A DNA stretch of 57,861 nt, from assembly GCF_000208925.1 (NCBI RefSeq), contig NW_001914939.1, positions 1,159 through 59,019 on the forward strand, in the 5' to 3' direction. Made by a program: the position numbers and the translations under genes. Position 1 is the stretch's first letter. Each line of letters begins with the position of its first letter. Shown here one piece after another: positions 44,859 through 53,857 of this stretch. The DNA is from Entamoeba histolytica HM-1:IMSS. Its lineage: Eukaryota > Evosea > Mastigamoebida > Endamoebidae. Below the pieces are notes generated by a model that saw nothing but the letters and a program-made list of their open reading frames with translations, did no database searches and was not told the DNA's origin.

Positions 44859-46388
44859 ATGTCACATAAAATTAATGTATCAGTAGCATCATTACAACCA
44901 AGCAACTTTGAGGGATGGGCAACTAAACAAGGAGGATCATGGAAGTCATGGAAAAGAAGATGGTTTGTAATTAAAGATAGAAAAATGTGGTATTTTGCTG
45001 GAAAGAATGACACTGAAGCAAAGGGATGGATTGATTTAACACCAGGAACTGAAGTAAAAGATTTAACTCAACCAGGACAAAAGAAAAAATTTTCTTTTTC
45101 AATTAATTCTAGAGGAGTTAAAGGTGAACGTGAGTTCTTAATTTTTGTTGAATCAGAAACTGATTTAAAAGGATTTCTTAAAGCAATTAATCAAGTTCTT
45201 TCAGGTGATAAAAAAAATAACACTTCAAATCCTATTCCAACACAACCTACATATGCACCACCTCCTAATGTTACATCTGTTTCAGAACCTATGGCACCAC
45301 CACCTATGACACAATCATATGTTGCACCAGTAAATGAACCAACAACAACTACTCAACAACCATATGTTCCACCAGTACCTCAACAACAATCTATTTCTTC
45401 ACAAACAACAGGTAATTCTTCATCAAATTGGGCATTAAATATTCCAGGAAATATACCAAACAAAATTGGAACACAATCAATTGATACAGCAAAAGAAATG
45501 TTTAAATGGTTAATGTCAAATAATCCAGAAGGAGTTCTTGATTTTCTTGGTATTTGGAAAGATTCATTACCAACTAACACTGATATGGAAGCTGGAGAAG
45601 TTGCTAAATTAACGTTATGTGTTTCTGCTGACACAAATAAATTAAGTTGGAGAGTTGATGGACCTCAAGGAGCATTAATTCAAAAAATGGTAGATTTCTT
45701 TTGGAATGTAGGAGCACCAGAGGTTGAAATTGACAGATTAAATGATTTAGGAGCAGAAATCAATCCATTTTTCATTGGTTCATGGATTGATATGAGTCAA
45801 CAAGGAGGAATGGATGGTGGATGGTTCTTCCCAGTTGATACAGAATTATCTATTGGTAAAAATGCAGGAGATAAAGGTAATGGAAATAGTGCATTGGATG
45901 TGTTAGTGCAATGGGCTGAACAACATGGAATGAATTCTATTATTTCTGTTGGAAGAGATATGGGAGCTACACCACCTAGACAAACAGACTTTAAATTTAA
46001 AGTAGTTGGACCAAATCAAGTTAAATTAACAGTAATTAAAGAAGCATGTTCAACATTTGGATTTCCACCTATTTCTAATACATTAGAAGAAGTTATTTGT
46101 AATTTAGGAAACTCAATCTCAGAAATCACATTGTCTATTATTACCTCTACTGATGGATTTGTTAAACTTGGTGTTATTATTCCACAACCAACTGCTGAAA
46201 TTATTTCTAAACTTGTTGAAAGTGTTCCTGGTCATGAAATTTCTATACACCAATCGATGTTAAATTCATTTGGACAACCAATAGCTGTTGAATATTCATT
46301 TTTGAATAAAGGATTTGGATTTGAAGTATACAGAGAAGGAGTTGATGTTCATATCTATTACAATTTGGGAGCTATTACTACTAATTGA
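44859..46388 (+). CDS. PH-domain protein with conserved-looking C-terminal domain
   Basis: A 509-residue protein. Residues about 17-118 are a PH domain: FEGWATKQGGSWKSWKRRWF at its start, WYFAGKND, then a C-terminal helix ending FLKAINQVLSG. The basic KSWKRRW loop suggests phosphoinositide binding. A Pro/Thr/Gln-rich linker (about 122-195) contains repeated PPP and PYVPP motifs that could bind SH3 or profilin. The C-terminal 310 residues form a mixed alpha/beta region (FLGIWKDSLPTN, RVDGPQGALIQKMVDFFWNVGAP, GSWIDMSQQGGMDGGWFFPVD) that I cannot assign. PH plus such a tail fits a membrane or cytoskeleton signalling adaptor. Single exon with an exact GAAC element upstream. Confidence 0.8.
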   Translation: MSHKINVSVASLQPSNFEGWATKQGGSWKSWKRRWFVIKDRKMWYFAGKNDTEAKGWIDLTPGTEVKDLTQPGQKKKFSFSINSRGVKGEREFLIFVESETDLKGFLKAINQVLSGDKKNNTSNPIPTQPTYAPPPNVTSVSEPMAPPPMTQSYVAPVNEPTTTTQQPYVPPVPQQQSISSQTTGNSSSNWALNIPGNIPNKIGTQSIDTAKEMFKWLMSNNPEGVLDFLGIWKDSLPTNTDMEAGEVAKLTLCVSADTNKLSWRVDGPQGALIQKMVDFFWNVGAPEVEIDRLNDLGAEINPFFIGSWIDMSQQGGMDGGWFFPVDTELSIGKNAGDKGNGNSALDVLVQWAEQHGMNSIISVGRDMGATPPRQTDFKFKVVGPNQVKLTVIKEACSTFGFPPISNTLEEVICNLGNSISEITLSIITSTDGFVKLGVIIPQPTAEIISKLVESVPGHEISIHQSMLNSFGQPIAVEYSFLNKGFGFEVYREGVDVHIYYNLGAITTN

Positions 46389-46564
46389 ATTTAAAATCAT
46401 TCATTCCATAATTTTTATTCCTTTTTTATCTTTATGTCTTATCATTCTTCTTTCATTGTTAGCTTTCTTCATAACACTAAAATATTCTAAATGTTCCTTT
46501 GATGGAATGTTTTGAATGTTCTTATGATTAGAACTGAACTTGAAATTTATTACCAAAAGAGACA

Positions 46565-47893
46565 ATGTCATTTAGAATTACTAAATATGAAAATGGACAA
46601 AGATTAGCTATACATAATTCTCTCAGGAAACAAAGAAGACAAAAACTACTTCAAAAATTAAGAAATGAAAATGAATTAAAAGAGTTAGGATTTAGTGATG
46701 AGTGCGTTTGTAATTTTTCTTGATTATGTACATAAAACACAATTAATACAATCATTGATTAGGTTATAAGAAAAGGAATCAATATGGTTCTGAGTAATGA
46801 CCTTACAGGTATTGATTTTATTTATCAAATTCTTTATGACAAAGAAGTAAAAATTGACCAAAGTCTTGTTAATTCTATGATTCAATGTTTTGTTCCTTTA
46901 TTCCAACAAAACAGTAATAAACTAATAATGGTTTTAAAAATTCTTCATCAAACTTCTCTTGGGATTACTTATCAATCTGTAGAAATACTCAAACAAACTG
47001 GAATTGTATCATTTTTAATATCAATTATAATCAATCAATTATCATCAATTAATATCACCTTTTTTATTGAGTCATTACATATATTAGCATTACTATTTCA
47101 AGCTCAAATACAACTACGAAATGAATTGTTAACTGAAGAATTTATCAATAAGTTTTTATCTGTTGCTCAAGAACTTATTAATTGTGAAGATGCTCAAGTC
47201 TTTAAGGCTATTGGCAGTTTTTTAGCTTCATACACTCATCAATTACCATTTCAATGTGAGTCTATATCAATAAAAATATATGAAATTGCTCACGAATTGC
47301 TCCAACGATCCTTTGGAGATGTAATGGCAATCATGTTGATTGTAATGAAACATACATCAGAGTCATTCCAAAGAATCATAAAGACAGCATTAGATAATGG
47401 AATTATGCAACAATTAGTTAGTATAATTTTGTATGACTCAGACAAATGTAAAGAGAGAGTTCTAAAGATGGTACTGGTATGGTGCAAGAAATGTGATTCA
47501 TTGTGGTTATCAATGAACTCTTTTGTATTGGCAATATTCAGTTATTTAAAAGAAGCTTCAAATGATATTCTTATTGAAATGATATATTTTCTTAAGGAAT
47601 TATTCCTGTTTGAACAATACTTACCATCGTATTTAAAATTACTTAAAGAAAATATTGACGCACTTCAATTTCTCATTGCTTCTATTCGTTCAAAATATCT
47701 GAAAATTCAAGAACTTTCATTGGAATTTGTACATCAAATATGCTTGTTAAATGATTGTCAGTTGATGGAACTTGCAATCGACAATGGAATGGTAGAGAAT
47801 GTAGTTGACAGTTTAACAAATGAATGGATTAAGAATGATGGAAGAATGGTAAGTATAGTATTAGAAAGTGTTTTGAATAGTTTCAAGGTTTGA
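46565..47893 (+). CDS. Importin-alpha-like armadillo protein (one intron)
   Basis: Exon 1 is 46565-46705 (47 codons) and exon 2 is 46763-47893, with a 57-nt intron (GTTTGT to GATTAG) between them, giving 423 residues. Exon 1 contributes a basic segment, NSLRKQRRQKLLQKLRNENE, that resembles the importin-beta-binding helix of importin alpha. Exon 2 encodes about nine helical ARM-type repeats, for example SVEILKQTGIVSFLISI and LELVHQICLLNDCQ-like helices with AIDNGMVENVVDSL near the end. Importin alpha links nuclear-localisation-signal cargo to importin beta. The canonical WxxxN arrays are weak, so this is a divergent relative and its cargo-binding ability is uncertain. Its last 31 codons and stop lie within the 322-bp duplicated segment. 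Confidence 0.7.
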
Positions 47894-48120
47894 GATAGTT
47901 GAAAAGAAGGAAGAGAAAGAAGATTAACGAAGTAGTGTAGTTTAGAGAGACATAAAGGGATAAGTGAGGGGATTGAAAATCGAAATGGATGGATGAACAT
48001 AGGAATGGTTGATGGTAAGAGTCAAAAGACGAAAGAGATAGTTGAAAAGATTAAAGGGATGATAGAAGAAGAAAGACGAGGGGAAGAGATGGAGATGTGT
48101 GAGATTTAAAGCAAAGGAAG
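47799..48120 (+). repeat. 322-bp segment duplicated inverted at 14683-15004
   Basis: This segment begins inside the last 32 codons of the importin-alpha-like gene, includes its TGA, and continues about 227 bp into the flank. The same bases occur on the opposite strand at 14683-15004 with no mismatch that I found. The flank part is purine-rich with GAAAGAAG and GGGATGATAG words and no open frame of note. Because the gene continues upstream here but not at the other site, this is presumably the source copy. Confidence 0.93.
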
Positions 48121-48781
48121 GAAGAAGATAAGAGAATTAGAGAATAACAAAAACTAAATGAAAGAAAAGAATGAGTTCTGCATAATACTAAATTGGCACA
48201 GAAAAAAAAAACAAACTAAAATAAATGCATTCAGCACAGACATATTCGTTAGTAAAAAAAAGAAATAATTTTTCATAACACATTTATTTTTAATGTTAAA
48301 AATAACACTAACAATGAATAAGTTAAAGTAATTTTAAATAATATTTGAGTTTTATAAAAAGAAGAATTATTTTATGATACTTTTATTCAACCATTATTAT
48401 AGAATAATAATATGACTTTTGAAGTTTTAAAATGCGTTTTAAAAGAAGAAAAACAAATAAGATATGTGATTGGAAATTAAGTATGATTATATTGCATAAC
48501 TGGAAATGATAAAAAGTTAAATAAAAGATGTTTAAAAAGATGTTTTAAAAAAACCAATTAATAAATATGAAATTAAAATACAGAGATAATAAATTGTTTA
48601 TGGTAAATATCAAACAACAAGATTAATATATTTTCATTTTCCATTTTATTGTATTAATAAAATAATATTATAAGATTAAAGATGGCATATCTAAAACACC
48701 ACATAAATATTAATACAAATTCAAGCATCGACTCTCCCAGTTATTATCTGTTTATGACAGTGTATTTGAATTAGAAATGTA

Positions 48782-48868
48782 TTAGGTAAAACTGCAAAGG
48801 GTGGAGCAAGATATTATGATAGAATATTACATGGTGTAATATAAGGAAGTACTAAAGTGTGGGTAAGA
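48782..48868 (+). pseudogene. Histone H4-like relic
   Basis: The frame from 48782 reads LGKTAKGGARYYDRILH, then GVI, a TAA stop, then GSTKVWVRL. It lines up with the conserved H4 segment that runs GLGKGGAKRHRKVLRDNIQ then GITKPAIRRL. The stop sits where the Gln codon CAA would be (one C-to-T change), and GSTK matches GITK by one base. No start, no N-terminal tail, and nothing recognisable after about 48870. It is therefore a short, decayed fragment of an H4 gene or retro-copy. The match is short and made by eye. Confidence 0.45.
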
Positions 48869-49393
48869 CTAAAAGAAAATTAAACATAATAATATAATGG
48901 GAATGAAATACTCTCTTCTCTCATTCATAAAATAAAGAAAAAAAGAAAAAGAAAATGTTTAAAATTAAGACAGAAAATAAACTAATGGTTAAAAAGAAGG
49001 AATAAGCAGAAGAAGGATGAGAAGAAATTAATAGGAAAAAATAAAACAAAGAAGTGATTTTCTCAATTTGCAAGAAAAACATAAATGATAAGTTAAAGAA
49101 AAAGATTCCTCTTTTTTAAACAGCTCAGTAATGTTATTAGTCTTTGCTGAACAAGAAAGAATATATGAAAATCTATTACCAGTTAATTACCTAATTTTTA
49201 TTGTATTTACCTTGTTTTTTATTTGTTTTTATTTGTATTATCCTCTTTCTAATCCTTTTTTCCTTGGTATTTCTTTTACCATTATTATTGTTATTCCATT
49301 TATTGCTATTGACATTCATTCTTTTATATCACTTTGAATTTCTATGTCTTGTTTGGTTTTCTTTTCAATACACAAAGATTTTACACAATATCC

Positions 49394-49600
49394 ATGGCAT
49401 TAAAATATGTTGTATTTCCTGCATTGGAAAAAAAAGGTCAAATATTAGATATATCCTCAATTGGATTTTCTTCATACTGAGAAGTGATTATTTCAGTTTC
49501 TTCAATATGCTCTATTGGTGTAATAGAGTTCATTTCTAGCATGCTCGCATTAGATTTCCTGCATTGGAAAAAAACCTAAAAATAAAAAAAATATGAAAAA
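49394..49600 (+). pseudogene. Short coding-like remnant of unknown family
   Basis: From ATG 49394 the frame reads ALKYVVFPALEKKGQILD and on to a TGA at 49478-49480. It then stays open for about 30 more codons in the same frame (EVIISVSSICSIGVIEF). The composition is protein-like, unlike its A-rich surroundings. The FPALEKK-coding word is repeated 140 bp later in a shifted frame (see repeat). The minus strand is also open across part of it, so the direction is uncertain. No family is recognised. Confidence 0.3.
49414..49574. repeat. 21-bp direct repeat, 140 bp apart
   Basis: Identical 21-bp copies with core TTTCCTGCATTGG followed by an A-run lie at 49414-49434 and 49554-49574. Each copy is flanked 5' by TGT or TAG and 3' by extra A or C. 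They bracket about 120 bp of coding-like sequence. This could be a target-site duplication around a small insert or a tandem-duplication scar. Confidence 0.6.
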
Positions 49601-49699
49601 TGAATAAATATGAAAAAAGGAAAAAAAAACTAATCAAAAGGAAAAAATTTAATAAATAATATTAGATCAAATGATCTCAAAAAAGAAAATTAATTGATA

Positions 49700-52501
49700 A
49701 TGTTGGTTTTCTTAACAATAGTCATTAGTCTTGTTAACGCTCAATTTACTTGTACAGATGCTATTAACTTTAATTTGCCAACTTATTTTGGAAAAGCAAG
49801 TTTTGGATCAAATACATCAGTTTCACAAATTATTGATGCAAATGGACAAACCCAAACAGCTTATGGTATTTATTATAAAGCAACTGCTCCTGATGACTTT
49901 GACAATACAGTTATTAATATAAATACCTGTGATGCTTCTACTGTAATTCCATCTGAAATACTTATTTTTGAGGGGTGTTCTTCAGATGGTGTTGCAAGTA
50001 ATTTTAAGACAATTTCTGGAATAGATAATGGTTGTAGTCTTGCTTCAGATTTTCCAGTTATTGATTTTGAAATTAAAAAAGGAGTTACTTATTATATCCT
50101 TGTAAAATTAGTTAATCCAGATGACCAAGGAGTAGTTTCTTTCAGTATCACTTCTTGTTTGTTTTCTTTTTTTAAACAAATCCCAAATTCATCATTACGA
50201 TTTCAATAAATAGTAAAACAGAAAAATTAAACTAATTCAAAAATAGCTCATGAAGACAATCCTAATGTTGAGTGCAATGTTGCAAAAGAAGTTCCTCAAG
50301 TAAGATTTGTTGATAGAGGGTTGTTATTAAAGAGTAAAGTCCCTGCTAGTAAACCACTTTGTTATAAACAAGCATACCCTACATTATGGTATAAAATTAA
50401 AGGAGATGGTAGATATTTAGTTGTTAATACCTGTAATTATTACACCAATTTTGATACACATCTTGTTGTTGTTAAAGAGTTAAATAATTTAGTTTGTACT
50501 AATGCTAAATGTATGAAAGAAGCAGATGATGGTTGTGGAAAATCATCAAAGTCATCTATACTTGCTTTTAAAACAGAAGTTAATGAAGTGTATTATATTG
50601 GGGTTAGAGGTAATCTTGGTGAAGAAGGACAGTTTGAAATTTCTATTGACTATTTATCTGAGTCAATTCCAGCTACTTGTACCAGATCACTCCCAATTAA
50701 ATTACTTCCATTTACAAGAACTATTGATATTCCAGATGCATGGCCAACACAAGCAGGTGCATGTTTAGATGAACAAGAACATAAATCAGTGTATCTAACA
50801 CTTGAAGGAACAGGAAGTGAGGTAGTTATTTCTACATGTAAGTCACTTGATTCTAGTTTAAAACCAATTGGAGTTTCTGTAGAATTAATTAATAATTGTG
50901 AAGATGAGAATTGTGCATTTGATGGAAGTGAATATGGAGAATGTGGTGAAAATAATTATATTGTAAAGAAAACAGAAAAAGGACAAAACTATTATATTAA
51001 AGCATACTGCAATACTGGTAATTGTGAAATAACTCTTTCTGTTTACGAAAAAGCTAGTTCTCATGACACATGTGAAAGTGCACGTGAATTAATTAGACCA
51101 ACACAATACAGTGAGATTGCTGATGTTAAAAGACTTCAAACTTCTATTCATGGATGTCATTCTGTTGCAAAGACTGATGCAGGGTTATGGTATTTGTTAA
51201 AACGTAGTTCAGACATTGTTAATGAAAAGTATACAATCCTTGGTATGAGTGCTACACGATCAAAGATTGCTTGGATTGAATTTCCATATGAATGTGGACT
51301 TATACAATGCGAACAATTAATTCAAGGAGAAGCACATTTGTCATTTGCTAAAGAATCACAATACATATTTGTTTATTCCAATAATGATTATGGACAAAAA
51401 GGTCTCATTGTTCAATTTATTTCAGAAGAAGAAAATTATTATCATAATTGTCCTGATGCTATGTTTATTACCCTTCCATTTACTGCAATTCATTCATTTG
51501 ATAATTCTGCTGCACAATTATTATGTTCATCTAAATCAGCCGCATCTAGTTTTTACCGATTTGTTTTACCAGAAGATCAAAAAGTTGATGTGTCTACATG
51601 TTTCCCTAAGACAATTATCGATACAGGTGTTGAGATAACAACAGGATGTTTTGGTGATAGCGATTTGAGTGCTTCATGTATTGATTATAATTCAGAAGGA
51701 AAAGGCTGTGTTAACGGAGCTGCAGCAATGTCAGTCTCATTGAAAGGGGAACAACAATATTATCTTAATATTTATTCTGAGTCTAAATCAACCTTGAATT
51801 TAAAGCAATACAGATTTGTTATTTTCACTGAAGAAGTACCAAAAAACTCTGTTTGTAATAAAGCAATTGAGTTACCATATGAAGATGGATATTCTGAATA
51901 TTTAGTATTAAATAGATATTCAAAAGAAACTAATTTTGGTAGTGAATATGGAATTACAAAAGGTAGTTGGTTCCATATTAATGTTATGAAAAAAACTAGT
52001 GTAACTGTTAGAACATGTTCTCCTAGTACTACGTCTGACTCTTTGATTGTTACTGCAAATGAATGTTATGTTACTCAACAAAACAGTAAAGAAACGTCTA
52101 ATCCAACAGAATTAGAAGATATTGCTGTAAGTGGAATTACTAATTGTGACATTCATGGTACTTATCTTACTTTCAATTTAGAAGCAAATCAAAGTAAATT
52201 CATCTTTGTTGGACCTCAAAACTTCAATGACGAAGCATTTATTGGAGTTGAATTTTATATGAACTCTCCAGACGATGATGATGACGACAATGATGGTAGT
52301 TCTAGTTCTCAAAAACCAACAGAAAGTAGTGGTTCCAATAACAACAATAAAGATGATGATGATTACAATAACAGTACAACACCGATTGGATGGATTATTT
52401 TTGGAGTTCTTTTCTATGTTCTTTTTGTTATTGTGCTGATTATTACTATTATTGCCATTAAAATGAAACGTAAAAATTCTGGATATGCTACTTTAGTTTA
52501 A
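49700..52501 (+). CDS. CPBF-like hydrolase receptor (one intron)
   Basis: Exons 49700-50156 and 50247-52501 flank a 90-nt intron (GTTTGT to AAATAG), giving 903 residues. It is a type I membrane protein. The signal peptide is MLVFLTIVISLVNA. A Cys-containing ectodomain is built from repeated beta-rich modules. The modules open CTDAINFNLP, TCTRSLPIKLLP, TCESARELI, CPDAMFITLP and CNKAIELPY. They end in YYILVKL, YYIGVRGN, YYIKAY or FIFVGPQN, as in prepeptidase C-terminal (PPC)-type domains. An acidic PDDDDDDNDG linker (about 827), one transmembrane helix (about 866-890) and a short tail ending GYATLV follow. The tail carries a YxxPhi sorting signal (YATL). This matches the Entamoeba cysteine-protease-binding family of lysosomal receptors. 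Which hydrolase it carries cannot be read from sequence. An in-frame TTG lies six bases upstream, but ATG 49700 is the start. Confidence 0.8.
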
Positions 52502-52590
52502 GTGAAAGTAACTAATTGAAAAAGAGGTTTAAATTAAAAAAAATTGTTTTAAATTATTTTTGGTTTTAATATCATAACTAAAATTGAAAG

Positions 52591-53270
52591 TTAACAACAC
52601 ACACCGCCATTTTGTTGTTCTTCAATTTGATGTGAATCATTTTTTTGAAGTACTATTGGTTCGTCAATCTTTTCTATTTCTTTTGGAAGGGTTTCTACTA
52701 ACATCCTTTGCAGACGTAATTCTCTAATAACAAATTCAATGATATTATCAATGTTTATATTTCTATATGGTAAATTTAATAAGTAAATAAAAAAAAATTG
52801 ATTGGAACAAACTCTTTTGCACTACATTCAAAATAATTGATGTTATGACTTTTAGCAAAGTCTTTTGCATCTTCTGGTGATACTTGTCTTTCAGCAATCA
52901 TATCATTTTTATTGCCAACTAATACTAATAATGTCTTTTTATCTTCGTTTTGAATCTCATAAAATACTTCCATCCAATCCTCAATATGTGTAAAAGATTC
53001 ACTATTTGTTACATCAAACATAAATAAAATACAATGACGATTTCTAAAATAAGTTGCAGTTGTGGAACGAAACATTTCTTGTCCTGCTGTGTCCCATAAT
53101 TGGACGTTATATTGTTTTCCATCTAAAATCAATTTTTTACAAATTACATCACAACCAATTGAAGAAGCAGTATTTGGGTTAAATTCACCACTAGAAAATC
53201 TCTTGAAAAAACAAGTTTTCCCAACAAACGCATCTCCAGAAAGAGCAATACTTATCATTAAATTTGACAT
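52591..53270 (-). CDS. Rab GTPase (one intron)
   Basis: Exon 1 is 52813-53270 and exon 2 is 52591-52762, separated by a 50-nt intron (GTTTGT to TATAG), giving 209 residues. Without splicing the protein would end just after ECSAKE in Phe-rich sequence. With splicing it continues NINIDNIIEFVIRELRLQ and ends GGVCC, a prenylated double cysteine. All GTPase motifs are canonical: GDAFVGKT (12-19), WDTAGQEMF with Gln present, GNKND, and ECSAKE. FNPNTASSIGCD in switch I is unusual, lacking the common TIGVDF string, so I cannot assign a numbered Rab. It probably controls a vesicle step. It is tail-to-tail with the CPBF-like gene, about 90 bp apart, and lies upstream of no shared promoter. Confidence 0.92.
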
Positions 53271-53392
53271 ATCACACTTAAATATTTTAAGTTCTATCTA
53301 ATAAAGATAAAGAATCTTTAAGAAGTGTATTTCTTATATAAATAATTAAAAAAAATAAAAAATAAAAACTAAATTATACTTAAAAAGATTAT

Positions 53393-53764
53393 TCATCTTA
53401 TTACAACAGAATAAGTAAGACTTCTTAATGGCTCTTTTCCTTTTTCCCATGGTCTTGAATAACCTAATTTAATAGTTGTTGTTCCAACTTTTAATGGTTT
53501 TAATTGAATTTCTCGAATACTTGGGAAACCTACCATTCCAGAAGGATGAGGTTCTGCTTTAATTGTGTCTTGGCTTAAAGAAAAGGTGTCAGTTGGGTAT
53601 TCAATATTCCAAGCATATCCTGTTGATGGATTTGTTCTAAGTTGAATTTTGATTAAGTCATTAAAAGAAATATGAAGAGTAGCATGGTCTTCTTTTTCAG
53701 TTAAAATATGGATTGCAGCATAAGTCGAAGTGCAAAGTAATGCAAAAAAGATAAATTGTTTCAT
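53393..53764 (-). CDS. Chagasin-type inhibitor of cysteine proteases (ICP)
   Basis: A 123-residue protein with a signal peptide (about residues 1-16, FIFFALLCTSTYAA) and an I42 (chagasin) domain. All three inhibitory loops are visible: NPSTGYAW (45-52), the GMVG-containing loop (about 75-80) and RPWEKG (104-109). Family members block papain-like (C1) cysteine proteases by inserting these loops in the active-site cleft. Entamoeba encodes two, and the signal peptide points to the secretory/lysosomal form (EhICP2-type) rather than the cytosolic one. It is in the same direction as the Rab gene and next to the putative hydrolase receptor gene. It is complete with no damage seen. Confidence 0.92.
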   Translation of the reverse strand: MKQFIFFALLCTSTYAAIHILTEKEDHATLHISFNDLIKIQLRTNPSTGYAWNIEYPTDTFSLSQDTIKAEPHPSGMVGFPSIREIQLKPLKVGTTTIKLGYSRPWEKGKEPLRSLTYSVVIR

Positions 53765-53857
53765 CTTTGAGTTTAGAATTTTATTGAATTAAAAGTTATT
53801 TTATAAAAAAGAATAACAAAAAGAAAATAAACTTAAAATATAAGAAAGAAAAAATAA

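Larger units (their letters stand above)
48121..49699. other. Debris-rich spacer
   Basis: About 1.6 kb between the importin-like and CPBF-like genes. It is mostly A-rich, without an intact gene. It contains the probable histone H4 relic (48782-48868) and a short coding-like remnant with a direct repeat (49394-49600). The frame at 49131-49337 is hydrophobic but has no convincing start context and overlaps low-complexity T/A sequence, so I do not call it. Confidence 0.5.

Noticed and set aside
49131..49337. 68-codon frame upstream of the CPBF-like gene
   Set aside because: Hydrophobic, compositional, overlaps another frame, and has no promoter-like context or recognisable product.
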